From NCBI GenBank assembly GCA_963712655.1, contig CAVQIT010000002.1:186001-250000 (forward strand): DNA of 64,000 nt. Reading direction: 5' to 3'. Source of the DNA: Pollutimonas sp963712655 (lineage in GTDB: Bacteria; Pseudomonadota; Gammaproteobacteria; Burkholderiales; Burkholderiaceae_B). The position numbers were made by a program, and so were the translations under genes. The notes below the pieces were generated by a model, which was not told the origin of the DNA, made no database searches, and saw only the letters and a program-made list of their open reading frames with translations. Positions within the stretch are counted from its first letter, which is position 1. Each line of letters opens with the position of its first letter. Shown here piece after piece: positions 16,795-25,122 of this stretch.

Positions 16795-18181
16795 CTCTTT
16801 CATCTTGCGGGGCGGCACTGTTGTCAACGCGGACCGAGACCCTCAGCCCTTGGATATTCTTGTGGAAGACGGGCGTACCGTGGCCCTGCTGGCTCCCGAT
16901 ACTCCTGTGCCGGCATCGGTAAGCGAGCGCCGTGTCGATGGCTTGCACGTGTTTCCCGGCCTGGTCGAGGCGCATATGCATTTCGGCTTCGGTGAAAAAA
17001 TAACCGAGTATGAGACCGAGACGGCTCATGCGGCCATCGGTGGGTTCACTACCGTGCTGGCGTATTTTCTGAACAACGAAGCCTACGGCGATGTATTTCG
17101 CCGCGAGCAGGCTTACGCGAAGCCGCGCGCCCATACCGACTACGGCTTTCATTTTTCGACAGCGTCGGAATTGCACGTTCAGGAGCTGGCCTCGTATGTG
17201 CAAGATTATGGCGTCACCTCATTCAAGTACTTCATGAATTTCAAGGGTGAAGAAGGGCGCTACCTTGGCTTGGATGGCACTGACGACGGCTATTTCTATG
17301 CGCTGTTGTCGCGGGCCGCCGGGATCGGCGGGGTTACCGTAGTCTGCCACACCGAGAACATCGAAATCGTGAATCGCTTGCGCAATGAGCAACTCGACAA
17401 GGGCCTGGAGACGTTGCGGCAGTGGGAGGCCATCAAGCCGCCCATCACCGAGGCGGAGGCGGCGATCAAGGCCATGCTATTGGCGGAAAACGCAGGCGCC
17501 ACCATCTATATTCCCCACATGAGTTCGAAGATGGGGCTCGATGAAGTGCGCCGCTGGCGCAGCCGGTACGACCGCGTTTTTGTCGAGACATGCCCGCATT
17601 ACCTTACGCACACCAGCAGCATGGAACTGGGCGGCATGGGCAAAGCCAACCCGCCGTTCCGCTCCAAGTTCGATCAGGACGCGCTGTGGGAAGGCATTTT
17701 CGATGGCACGGTTGACGTGGTGGCCTCCGATCATTGTCCGCGCAAGCGTGCAACCAAGGATAAGTCGCTTTGGCTGGCTTCTCAAGGCTTTCCCGGTACA
17801 GCCACCATCTTGCCGGTGCTGCTGCACGAGGGCTATCACCGGCGGGGTCTGCCGTTAAAGCGCATAGCGCAACTGATATGCGAAGCGCCGGCACGCATTT
17901 TCGGCATTGACAGCCGGAAAGGCAGCATCGCGGTCGGCATGGACGCTGACTTCACCGTGGTCGACTTGAATCTTGAGCGTACGGTGCGTCACGAGGAGCT
18001 GCTTTCGTACTCCGATTACAGCATCTACGATGGTTGGTCCTTCAAGGGCTGGCCCGTCGAAACTATCTTGCGAGGCAAGACCATCATGAAGGATGGGCAG
18101 CTCAAAGGTGAGCCCGGCGATGGGCGGTACTTGTTCCGCAAGAATGACGGCAGCCTTGCGCCGGCCAATCGCGCGGGCTGA
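16787..18181 (+). CDS. Hydantoinase/dihydropyrimidinase-type cyclic amidohydrolase
   Basis: 464 residues. Hydrolyses a cyclic amide ring (hydantoin, dihydropyrimidine or allantoin-like) to an N-carbamoyl compound. All metal ligands of the amidohydrolase fold are visible: HxH at 63 and 65 (EAHMHFGF), the carboxylated Lys 147 (SFKYFMNFKG), His 188 (VVCHTEN), His in YIPHMSS and Asp in ASDHCP. The start at 16787 matches the family N-terminus (MIDSFILRGGTVV); the frame is open to 16742 inside cobW. A carbamoylase-like gene follows after 50 bp, so the pair may open a ring and then remove the carbamoyl group. Substrate specificity cannot be read from sequence. Confidence 0.9.
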   Translation: MIDSFILRGGTVVNADRDPQPLDILVEDGRTVALLAPDTPVPASVSERRVDGLHVFPGLVEAHMHFGFGEKITEYETETAHAAIGGFTTVLAYFLNNEAYGDVFRREQAYAKPRAHTDYGFHFSTASELHVQELASYVQDYGVTSFKYFMNFKGEEGRYLGLDGTDDGYFYALLSRAAGIGGVTVVCHTENIEIVNRLRNEQLDKGLETLRQWEAIKPPITEAEAAIKAMLLAENAGATIYIPHMSSKMGLDEVRRWRSRYDRVFVETCPHYLTHTSSMELGGMGKANPPFRSKFDQDALWEGIFDGTVDVVASDHCPRKRATKDKSLWLASQGFPGTATILPVLLHEGYHRRGLPLKRIAQLICEAPARIFGIDSRKGSIAVGMDADFTVVDLNLERTVRHEELLSYSDYSIYDGWSFKGWPVETILRGKTIMKDGQLKGEPGDGRYLFRKNDGSLAPANRAG

Positions 18182-18231
18182 GCGCACCCCGGTGTCTCAT
18201 TCAACTTTTATCTTTACAGGAAAATACGATC

Positions 18232-18909
18232 ATGAAACCTTGGGATGACGTTATCAGCGCCGAGGAACAACGCGACTACGCGGCGGCCGGCTTCGGCCGC
18301 CCCAGCGGTCTGGGCAAGCGTCCGGCGCTGCTGATCATCGATATGCAGTACCGTACCGTCGGTACAGTGCGCAAGCCATTACTCGAAGCCATCAAAGAAT
18401 TTCCGACGTCCTGCGGTGAGGCGGGTTGGGCTGCCGTGGAATCGCTGGTGCCGCTCGTCCGGCTTTTTCGCGAACGAGGGTGGCCGGTCATGTATCCTCA
18501 TGTGGCGCCCAAGCAGGCTTATGATGGGGGCCGCCTGGCGGAAAAAATTCCGGCCATCATGGACATATCTCCCAAAGGCTATGAATTCGTCGCCGAAATC
18601 GCTCCGCAGGAGGGCGACGTGCTGATTCCCAAGAAACACCCCAGTGCTTTCTTCGGAACCGCCATGTGCAGTCACCTGATCGACAAGCAGGTCGATACCG
18701 TGGTCGTGGCCGGGTGTACCACTAGCGGTTGCGTGCGCGGTACCGTGGTTGACGCTTTTTCGCTTAACTTCAAGGTTGCTGTCGCACAAGAATGTGTGTA
18801 CGACCGCGGCATTACATCTCACAAGGTCAACCTGTTCGACATGGGCCAGAAGTATGCCGATGTCTTGCCCGTGGCCGACCTGATCGCCGAGCTTCGAGCC
18901 ATTGCCTGA
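18232..18909 (+). CDS. Isochorismatase-fold cysteine hydrolase, N-carbamoylsarcosine amidase-like
   Basis: 225 residues. The catalytic triad is present: Asp 37 (LLIIDMQ), Lys 134 or 135 (IPKKHPSAF) and Cys 167 (TTSGCVRGTVVDA), with the cis-peptide segment VVAGCTT before it. The N-terminus (WDDVISAEEQRDYAAAGF) and the Ser-Ala-Phe after the lysine match N-carbamoylsarcosine amidase and related carbamoylases rather than isochorismatase proper. Behind a hydantoinase, the likely reaction is hydrolysis of the N-carbamoyl ring-opened product to amine, CO2 and ammonia. An ACAGGAAA site precedes the ATG. It is 50 bp after the hydantoinase. Confidence 0.85.
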   Translation: MKPWDDVISAEEQRDYAAAGFGRPSGLGKRPALLIIDMQYRTVGTVRKPLLEAIKEFPTSCGEAGWAAVESLVPLVRLFRERGWPVMYPHVAPKQAYDGGRLAEKIPAIMDISPKGYEFVAEIAPQEGDVLIPKKHPSAFFGTAMCSHLIDKQVDTVVVAGCTTSGCVRGTVVDAFSLNFKVAVAQECVYDRGITSHKVNLFDMGQKYADVLPVADLIAELRAIA

Positions 18910-19059
18910 TCGCCGGTTGATTATGTGACGTAAGCGCTCGCCTCGGCGCTGAATACCAGAGTCTTTATATCCAGGCTTTTGCCCTGGCGGACGTCCCTTG
19001 CCCGGCGAAATGTGTCAGGTTCGCGGCGGGTAAGTCTCAATTCCACTAAGGAGAATGAA

Positions 19060-20031
19060 ATGCGGGTCATTAGAAAGTTGTTGCTGGTTTTGACGGGCGC
19101 GGCCCTGTGCTGGTCCGGCGCCGCGTCAGCGGCATATCCCGACAAGCCTATACGTCTTGTCGTGCCTTTTCCGGCGGGCGGCGGCACTGATGCCACAGCC
19201 CGGCTGATTGCCGGGGAACTGTCTCCTTTGCTGGGGCAGCCCGTGGTGGTCGAGAACCGTGCGGGCGCCGCCGGCTCGATAGGCGCGCAGGCGGTGGCCG
19301 ATGCGGCACCCGACGGCTACACACTGTTTTTCTCGACGACGGGTGCGCTGGTGATCAATCCGCACTTGTACGCCAACCTTCGCTACGATCCCATTACCGA
19401 CTTTACGCCTATTGGGCCGGTGGCCTCTTCGGCAAACGTACTGGTCGTGAACCCCGATGTGCCCGCGCGCTCTGTCAAAGAGCTTATCGCTCTGGCAAAA
19501 ACGAAGCCGGAGCAGATGACTTATGGTTCGTCGGGTGTGGGAAGCTCCAGCCATTTGGCTGCGGTCATGCTCGAATCGTTGACGGGGGCAAAATTCACCC
19601 ATGTTCCATACAAAGGTTCGGCTCCGGCCGTGACCGACTTGGTGGGCGGGCGCATCGATATGATGATCGACAATATTCCCAGTCATGTCGAGCTGGCCAA
19701 GTCCGGCAGGGTTCGTGCGCTGGGAGTGTCGGGTATCGAGCCTTCGCCGCTGTTTCCCGGCCTGCCGACCATAGCTCAGGCGGGCGTGCCGGGCTACGAT
19801 GTGACGATCTGGTATGCCATTCTTGGCCCTGCGGGTCTGCCCAATGATGTTGTGCACAAACTCTCGACACTCATCCGGCAGGTGGTGGATACCCCTGCAA
19901 TGAAAGAGAAGCTGGAGGCGATAGGTTCAGAGCCTATGCTGCAAGCCCCGGAAGAGTTTGGCGCCTTCTTGCGCAAAGAGAACGACAAATGGAAGGATAT
20001 CGTTCGCAAATCGGGCGCCACATCGCAATGA
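19060..20031 (+). CDS. Bug-family (TctC-type) periplasmic solute receptor
   Basis: 323 residues. The signal peptide has two basic residues near its start, a hydrophobic core and cleavage near SAASAAY (about residue 24). The Bug opening YPDKPIRLVVPFPAGGGTD follows, then LLGQPVVVENRAGAAGSIGAQ and AAPDGYTLFF. I chose the ATG at 19060 because AAGGAGAATG precedes it; the frame is open to 18979. It closes the plus-strand catabolic run. As with the other two Bug genes in the window, no TctAB partner is present. Confidence 0.94.
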   Translation: MRVIRKLLLVLTGAALCWSGAASAAYPDKPIRLVVPFPAGGGTDATARLIAGELSPLLGQPVVVENRAGAAGSIGAQAVADAAPDGYTLFFSTTGALVINPHLYANLRYDPITDFTPIGPVASSANVLVVNPDVPARSVKELIALAKTKPEQMTYGSSGVGSSSHLAAVMLESLTGAKFTHVPYKGSAPAVTDLVGGRIDMMIDNIPSHVELAKSGRVRALGVSGIEPSPLFPGLPTIAQAGVPGYDVTIWYAILGPAGLPNDVVHKLSTLIRQVVDTPAMKEKLEAIGSEPMLQAPEEFGAFLRKENDKWKDIVRKSGATSQ

Positions 20032-20187
20032 ATATTTGGTGAAACCAGCCAAGACGTTCCGCATTTATTCTGGGTTTTCTCCCTATGATGGGCGACAAAT
20101 GCGGAACACTTTCATCACGCTTGGGTTTGACTTTGAGGGGGCGCAGGCCTTACTGTTTGGCTCCCGACCGCCTCTTATCGTTTTTAA

Positions 20188-20952
20188 ATGGCCGCGCCCG
20201 TTCCTCAAACTATTGCCAACGAAATTTACATGGCTATTGCGAGCATAGTGGATCATGCCTATGTGCTTGATAAACAATCGGCTGAATATTTTGTTCTGCG
20301 GCGTCGAGTTTCGGACTTGCAGAAGGTCAGTGCGGAGGCTGGCATTGGGGCTCATGCTGCTCTGTCTGCGTTGTCCGGAGACGTTCAAGGTTTCGTGAGC
20401 GGCGCTCGACAAATTCTGAGTATCGGCCAAAGCGATATTGAGAAGCTATATTTAATCTTGTTTGCCAACGCATTGGGAGAGAGGCGGTTATCTCGACAAC
20501 TCATAGCGGCCGTGAGTTTCAGCAATCTATCGGAACTGGGTCGAAAAATTGCTATGGCCCACGGTCTCTTCGAGATGGAACGGCTTCAACAGATTCTGCT
20601 GGTCGCCCAGCGTGCGGGAATACCCGAAGCCCAATTACCGATAAAAATCGAGGAGATAATGGTGCAAGAAGCTATTTTGTCGATATTCAAGTCACTTGGA
20701 ATTAGCCTTGATCAATGGGATACGATCAATGCTGTGGCAGCCAAGTCGGCTCTAATGGCTGGCATATTTCTCACTGTCTCGCCTCATATCCGATACGATG
20801 TCGAGGATGGGTTCTTGTCAGTAGCATTTGACGTCCCGTTGGACATGGAGAAAATTTTCGAGATAGAAGCGAATGTGGATGAGCTTGTCGCTCAAACTCC
20901 TGATTTTCCATCGGTTGCTGTCGTATCGTTTCATATGGTGGACGAGGCGTAA
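20188..20952 (+). CDS. Hypothetical protein, first gene of a HEPN-containing pair
   Basis: 254 residues, not recognised. It begins MAAPVPQTIANEIYMAIAS and is largely helical in its first 160 residues (LRRRVSDLQKV, SDIEKLYLILFANALGER, RIAM-type heptads), then has a mixed region ending with beta-like HIRYDVEDGFLSVAFDV and SVAVVSFHMV. There is no nucleotidyltransferase G-S...D-x-D motif, so it is not the usual MNT antitoxin partner of HEPN proteins. It lies 5 bp before the HEPN gene. Base composition looks poorer in G+C than that of the flanking genes, consistent with acquisition. A possible leader stretch without genes lies between 20032 and 20187. Confidence 0.65.
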   Translation: MAAPVPQTIANEIYMAIASIVDHAYVLDKQSAEYFVLRRRVSDLQKVSAEAGIGAHAALSALSGDVQGFVSGARQILSIGQSDIEKLYLILFANALGERRLSRQLIAAVSFSNLSELGRKIAMAHGLFEMERLQQILLVAQRAGIPEAQLPIKIEEIMVQEAILSIFKSLGISLDQWDTINAVAAKSALMAGIFLTVSPHIRYDVEDGFLSVAFDVPLDMEKIFEIEANVDELVAQTPDFPSVAVVSFHMVDEA

Positions 20953-20957
20953 TCGAC

Positions 20958-21356
20958 ATGCCCATTAATACTACTGATATTCATGACGTCGCCGACTTTT
21001 TGGCTGATAGCGGCCTTGCGTGCGAAGCATACATTAGAGCTGCTGTGTCACGGTATTACTACGCCGCCTTCATGACGGCAAAGTCATTGGAGCCGAAAAT
21101 ACAAACGCGACAGGCGGTCTTCGACATTGGCGTCCATATGCGCGTAATTAATAAGTTCATCACCTACGCCGGAGCCGAGAAGGCGCTTGTGATAAAGATA
21201 GGCAACGAATTAAAGCGCCTCAAGCAGATTCGCAATCGCGCCGATTATGAATTGGACGACACGCTGTCGGCCAAGACGCTTACGGAAAGCAAGGCCCGGG
21301 CCGCCCAAATAATCAAGTGGTGCATGACCGCGCAATCCGCGTTGCCTTATGGCTAG
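20958..21356 (+). CDS. HEPN-domain protein
   Basis: 132 residues, nearly all one HEPN helical bundle. The segment AAVSRYYYAAFMTAKSL (about residues 27-43) and KQIRNRADYELDD (about 92-104) match the HEPN group with the conserved R-x-x-A-D-Y. The ribonuclease-type R-x4-6-H motif of toxic HEPNs is not obvious because no His follows the Arg, so an RNase role is uncertain. It follows its partner gene by 5 bp, ends 104 bp before tRNA-Leu(TAA), and could be a defence or toxin-like cassette lodged beside a tRNA. Function not established. Confidence 0.7.
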   Translation: MPINTTDIHDVADFLADSGLACEAYIRAAVSRYYYAAFMTAKSLEPKIQTRQAVFDIGVHMRVINKFITYAGAEKALVIKIGNELKRLKQIRNRADYELDDTLSAKTLTESKARAAQIIKWCMTAQSALPYG

Positions 21357-21460
21357 GGGGCCGTTGCTTGCTGCATGCCGACAAACTATGCCATAATAAC
21401 TGGCTTTAAGTTCATATAAATCAAAATCAATTGATTTGAAGGCGCGCTACGCGCGCCCGC

Positions 21461-21546
21461 GCACCCATGGCGGAATTGGTAGACGCAAGAGACTTAAAAT
21501 CTCTCGATCATTGGTCGTGCCGGTTCGATTCCGGCTGGGTGCACCA
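21461..21546 (+). tRNA. tRNA-Leu (anticodon TAA)
   Basis: The acceptor arms GCACCCA and TGGGTGC pair and are followed by A and an encoded CCA. The anticodon arm is AGAGA-CTTAAAA-TCTCT, giving anticodon TAA; the T-arm contains GGTTCGATTCC; a long variable arm fits class II leucine tRNA. TTGCTG (21368) and CATAAT (21392) about 60 bp upstream could be the promoter. Confidence 0.97.
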
Positions 21547-21578
21547 AATATTCATGCGGGTTTCAGGTCATTTTAATC

Positions 21579-21701
21579 TCAGCATCTGAGCGCATTTCGT
21601 ATGGCTTCCCGCGCCGCGGCGCAGTAATTGCCAAGTACGATCGCGCATCCACTGGCGAGTTCGATGGCGCACAGCAGCAGCATCCGTCGAGTCAATTTCA
21701 T
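21579..21701 (-). CDS. Possible small lipoprotein-like ORF (40 aa)
   Basis: A minus-strand frame encodes 40 residues beginning MKLTRRMLLLC with a lipobox-like LASGC and ending with an Arg-rich helix. GAGG lies about 8 bp before the ATG. Only length, the Shine-Dalgarno-like sequence and the signal-like N-terminus support it; it may be spurious. The remainder of 21547-21850 holds no other gene that I can support; a longer overlapping frame on the same strand has no recognisable motif. Confidence 0.3.
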   Translation of the reverse strand: MKLTRRMLLLCAIELASGCAIVLGNYCAAAREAIRNALRC

Positions 21702-21850
21702 TGCGAACCTCACGCGCATGCGCTTGCGTTATTACCATCCAAAGGCGATGAGTTGAGTTGTCGCAAACGCTGGTCAGGTCAAATGGGCCGTCAGCAACAG
21801 GAATACATCCGTTCGCTAACGATGCCGAAATCAGGTTTGTGGCGTGGAGT

Positions 21851-22819
21851 TTAAGCGGCCATCCCGGCGGCAGCCAACGTAGCGGCGCGCATGAACAGCC
21901 GAACCAATTCATCCTTGCCCGCAGTCGGACGCCACATGAGGGACAGCGGCATGACGGGCAGCTTTACCGCTATTTGAAGCTGCCGCAGATTGCCTACGGC
22001 AATCATCCGGCGCGCAATCCCGAATGCGGCAACGGAGAGCAGGTTGGTGGTGGCGACCATTTCCATGTTGGATTGCACCGAAGCAGACTCGACTATCGGG
22101 GCCGGCGGCAACATTCCCGCGTCAAAAAAAAGCTGGTCAAACAATACGCGAGAAGAGGATGGAGCGGGCGGCAGAATCCAGTCCTCCTTTGCCAGCGCAG
22201 GCAAGGACAGCGGTTGGCTTTGAAGGGCCGGATGGCCTGCACGGCAGACCACGCAGCGCGGGTCGTCGAATAATCGCACCTGCTCTATTCGATGCACCAA
22301 ATCGGTGGACGTCTCCCGGTTCTGGGCGAACCTGCCGATAGCGCAGTCCAGCTCGCCATTGATCAGAAGGTCCCTGAGCGTGTCGATGGTTCCTTCGACA
22401 AGCTGTACCTGCGCCCGTCCCGCACTGGACAGGAAGATAGGCATGACCAGGGGAAGAAAGCCCATGCCTGCAACGGCCATCGTGCCGACGCGCAGGCGTT
22501 CAAGCGCACTATGCTCGGCCAGGCGAGCTTCCTCCTGCACCGCTTCGAGTTCGGCAAGCACAGTGGCAAAGCGCCGTCGTGCCGCCCGGGCACCGGCGGT
22601 GAGTGTCACGCCGCGAGCGCTGCGCTCTACCATCTTGATGCCGAAAATCGATTCCATTTCTCGCAGCATCGAGCTGACCGCGGGCTGGGAAAGATTCATG
22701 GCGCTTGCGGCCGCGGTGATGGATCCTTCCGACTCCAGTAGAAGCAGGAGGTGAAGATGCCTGAGCTTCAGGTGACTGAGCGCCACCCTGGAGGGTGTCT
22801 TCTTGATGTTTTCAGCCAT
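21851..22819 (-). CDS. LysR-family transcriptional regulator
   Basis: 322 residues. The N-terminal winged helix (about 15-75) reads LLLESEGSITAAASAMNLSQPAVSSMLREME, the LysR hallmark, followed by a two-lobed ligand-binding domain (about 105-320). It is transcribed divergently from the M24 hydrolase and Bug genes, with a dyad TCCAAAT-N12-ATTTGGA in the shared 114-bp region, so it most likely controls both itself and those genes in response to the substrate taken up. The ribosome site is weak. Confidence 0.93.
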   Translation of the reverse strand: MAENIKKTPSRVALSHLKLRHLHLLLLLESEGSITAAASAMNLSQPAVSSMLREMESIFGIKMVERSARGVTLTAGARAARRRFATVLAELEAVQEEARLAEHSALERLRVGTMAVAGMGFLPLVMPIFLSSAGRAQVQLVEGTIDTLRDLLINGELDCAIGRFAQNRETSTDLVHRIEQVRLFDDPRCVVCRAGHPALQSQPLSLPALAKEDWILPPAPSSSRVLFDQLFFDAGMLPPAPIVESASVQSNMEMVATTNLLSVAAFGIARRMIAVGNLRQLQIAVKLPVMPLSLMWRPTAGKDELVRLFMRAATLAAAGMAA

Positions 22820-22839
22820 AAGGAATAGTTATAACCCCA

Positions 22840-22865
22840 TCCAAATTATCAGCTTTTGATTTGGA
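22840..22865. promoter_or_regulatory. Dyad in the LysR/M24 divergent region, candidate LysR-binding site
   Basis: TCCAAAT (22840-22846) and ATTTGGA (22859-22865) are perfect inverted arms separated by 12 bp. It lies 20 bp from the lysR start and 69 bp from the M24 start, the usual place for a LysR recognition site. Confidence 0.6.
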
Positions 22866-22933
22866 ATCGGCATTGATAGACTGCTCGTAACATGCCGGGG
22901 CGATGGCCCGGGCAGCAACAGGGAAGCTTGAAC

Positions 22934-24061
22934 ATGATAACGCAACTCTCCAGGACCGCGAACGTTGGGCGGCTGCACCAATTGATGGACGAGGCTGGGC
23001 TGGATGCCATCGTCCTGAGGTCTGCTCAGAACTTCACATACCTGTCCGGGGTTGTCTACCCGGGCACACTGGCTCGCCTTCAGGATCTCTCGGATTCGGT
23101 GCGTGCGGTGCTGATGCTGTACTCCCGGCATCATGAGTCCGTCATCGTCGCCAACAAGACGGCCGCGGGTCTGGCCCGGCGCGACTCCCCGGTGAAAAGG
23201 GTCGAACTGTATGAGGGATATGTCGAGTCTCCCTATCAGAAGATCGCTGAACTCATCGGCGACATGGGGATGAAACGTATCGGCGTCGAGGAAAATTACG
23301 TCAATGCACGAGACTGGAATCTGTTGCAGCGTGCGCTTCCGGGTATTCAAATTGTCGATTGCAGCGAATTGATGGATCGTGTGCGCTGGATCAAGACACC
23401 GGCCGAAGTCGACAAGTTGCGTCAGGCTGCTGACTTGCTCGACGACGTTTTTCTGGAAGTGTTTGAACGCATCCGTCCGGGCGACACCGAACGCAAGGTT
23501 CATGCCGATATGATAGGCACCTGCATTGCCAAGGGCTTCGGATGGGCGCATGGGATATTGAACACCGACAAGAACACCATCCCCTATGCGGGCGAAAGCG
23601 ATCAAGTGATCTCGCCCGGCGACGTCATCCGTACCGACTACGTAGCATATCTGGATGGTTATCCGGGCCACCAGTCACGCAATGTGATTGTCGGTACGCC
23701 TACGGCTGTCCAGCTCGACGAATACCGCAGGAACCTGAAGATCTATCGGGACACCATAGACCAATGCCGCGCCGGCGCGCGCGTCGATGATATTTACCAA
23801 TTTGCCATGCAAGCCTTCAAGCGCGAGAAATGGGAATACAAATCACCGCTGGTCGGCCATGGCGTGGGTGCCTGGTGGCATCAGCAAGAGCCAATTCTCC
23901 GGCGCGGGTCCGATGCGATCCTTGAAGAAGGAATGGTCATTGCCATGGAACCGCACAAGGACCATTGGCATGTGCAGGACATGATACTTATCCAGCAGGG
24001 CCCGCCTGTCCTGTTGTCCTCGAAGTTCAACACCGACGAAGCGTTTGTCGTCAAGCTCTAA
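22934..24061 (+). CDS. M24-fold (creatinase/prolidase-like) hydrolase with altered metal ligands
   Basis: 375 residues. An N-terminal creatinase-type domain (about 1-150) precedes the pita-bread M24 domain. His 309 (VGHGVGAWWH), Glu 339 (VIAMEP) and Asp 235 (IRTDYV) match the family. At the second Asp ligand, normally in G-Y-x-S-D-x-T/A-R, the sequence is GYPGHQSRN, so that Asp is missing, and the last Glu position reads Asp 349. Loss of ligands occurs in creatinase, a metal-free amidinohydrolase, so this may be a creatinase-like C-N hydrolase rather than an aminopeptidase. I chose the ATG at 22934 with GGGAAG upstream; the frame is open to 22892. It is followed by a Bug receptor 30 bp on. 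Confidence 0.75.
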   Translation: MITQLSRTANVGRLHQLMDEAGLDAIVLRSAQNFTYLSGVVYPGTLARLQDLSDSVRAVLMLYSRHHESVIVANKTAAGLARRDSPVKRVELYEGYVESPYQKIAELIGDMGMKRIGVEENYVNARDWNLLQRALPGIQIVDCSELMDRVRWIKTPAEVDKLRQAADLLDDVFLEVFERIRPGDTERKVHADMIGTCIAKGFGWAHGILNTDKNTIPYAGESDQVISPGDVIRTDYVAYLDGYPGHQSRNVIVGTPTAVQLDEYRRNLKIYRDTIDQCRAGARVDDIYQFAMQAFKREKWEYKSPLVGHGVGAWWHQQEPILRRGSDAILEEGMVIAMEPHKDHWHVQDMILIQQGPPVLLSSKFNTDEAFVVKL

Positions 24062-24091
24062 GATCCTGACGGCCTAGCCACGGAGTTTTAC

Positions 24092-25057
24092 ATGAAATAT
24101 CGTTCGCTGATGGTATTTTGCCTGTTCGCAACCCTGGCCTCCGCCTCTTTTGCGCAAGCTTATCCTGACAAGCCGATCAAGCTGCAGGTTCCATTCCCGC
24201 CGGGCGGCACCACGGACATCATTGCCCGCATTATCGCCGACCCGCTTTCCAGGGAGCTGGGCCAGCCGGTGGTCGTCGAAAATAAGGGGGGCGGCGGCGG
24301 CATTGTCGGCGTAATGGAGACAATGCGCGCCGCGCCCGATGGTTATTCTCTGGGTGTGGCGACGGTGTCGACCGTTGCGGCAAATCCTGCGATCAATCCC
24401 AAGGTACCCTATAACCCGATCACGGATTTCACGCCTATCATCAACATCGCGGCGACACCCAACGTCATCGCCGTCAATCCTGGCTTTCCGGCAAAAAATT
24501 ACGCGGGCTTCATCGCCGAGATCAAGAAGAACCCGGGCAAATACACATATGGTTCCGCAGGCTTGGGAGGCAGCGGCCACCTGCTGATGGAGCTGTACAA
24601 GAGCTTGTCCGGGGCTGATATAAGGCATATTCCATATCGCGGATCGGGCCCGTCCCTTAACGACGCCGTAGGCGGGCAGGTATCAATGGTCATTGATAAC
24701 CTGCCTTCGGCGCTCCCGTTCATTAAGCAAGGCCGGCTGTTGCCGATCGCCGTGACAGCCCCGCAGCGCCTGAAAGAATTGCCTGACGTGCCCACTTTCC
24801 GGGAGGTGGGGCTCGAGCAAGTGAATCGCATGGCCTTCTATGGCATCCAGGGTCCTAAAGGCATGCCCCCCGCCATCGTGACCAAACTGCACGACGCGGT
24901 AAGCACCGTGCTGAAAGACCCCGCTGTGCGCGAGCGCATTGAAAATACGGGCTCGATCGTCATTGGCAGCACGCCTGAACAGTTCTCGCAACAGATCAAG
25001 GCGGAGTACGAGACATTCAAAAGAGTCGTGGACTCGGCGGGTCTCAAGATAGACTGA
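24092..25057 (+). CDS. Bug-family (TctC-type) periplasmic solute receptor
   Basis: 321 residues. The signal peptide ends at about residue 22 (ASASFAQA), then YPDKPIKLQVPFPPGGTTD, LGQPVVVENKGGGGGIVG and AAPDGYSLGV mark a Bug receptor. It is the third in the window, with no TctAB genes nearby. It sits 30 bp downstream of the M24 hydrolase and presumably binds that enzyme's substrate or a related compound for uptake or sensing. Controlled, by position, by the divergent LysR gene. Confidence 0.94.
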   Translation: MKYRSLMVFCLFATLASASFAQAYPDKPIKLQVPFPPGGTTDIIARIIADPLSRELGQPVVVENKGGGGGIVGVMETMRAAPDGYSLGVATVSTVAANPAINPKVPYNPITDFTPIINIAATPNVIAVNPGFPAKNYAGFIAEIKKNPGKYTYGSAGLGGSGHLLMELYKSLSGADIRHIPYRGSGPSLNDAVGGQVSMVIDNLPSALPFIKQGRLLPIAVTAPQRLKELPDVPTFREVGLEQVNRMAFYGIQGPKGMPPAIVTKLHDAVSTVLKDPAVRERIENTGSIVIGSTPEQFSQQIKAEYETFKRVVDSAGLKID

Positions 25058-25122
25058 GCTTGACGGGCACGAACCGGCGCCTGTCCCCGTTAATGGGGAA
25101 GAGCCAAGCCTTATATGGGTTT

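Noticed and set aside
20032..20187. A gene in the gap before the HEPN pair
   Set aside because: The open frames here run into the next gene out of frame and show no motif.
21568..21912. A 114-codon minus-strand frame after tRNA-Leu(TAA)
   Set aside because: It overlaps the LysR 3' end and has no motif; the smaller frame at 21579-21701 is a little better supported but also weak.
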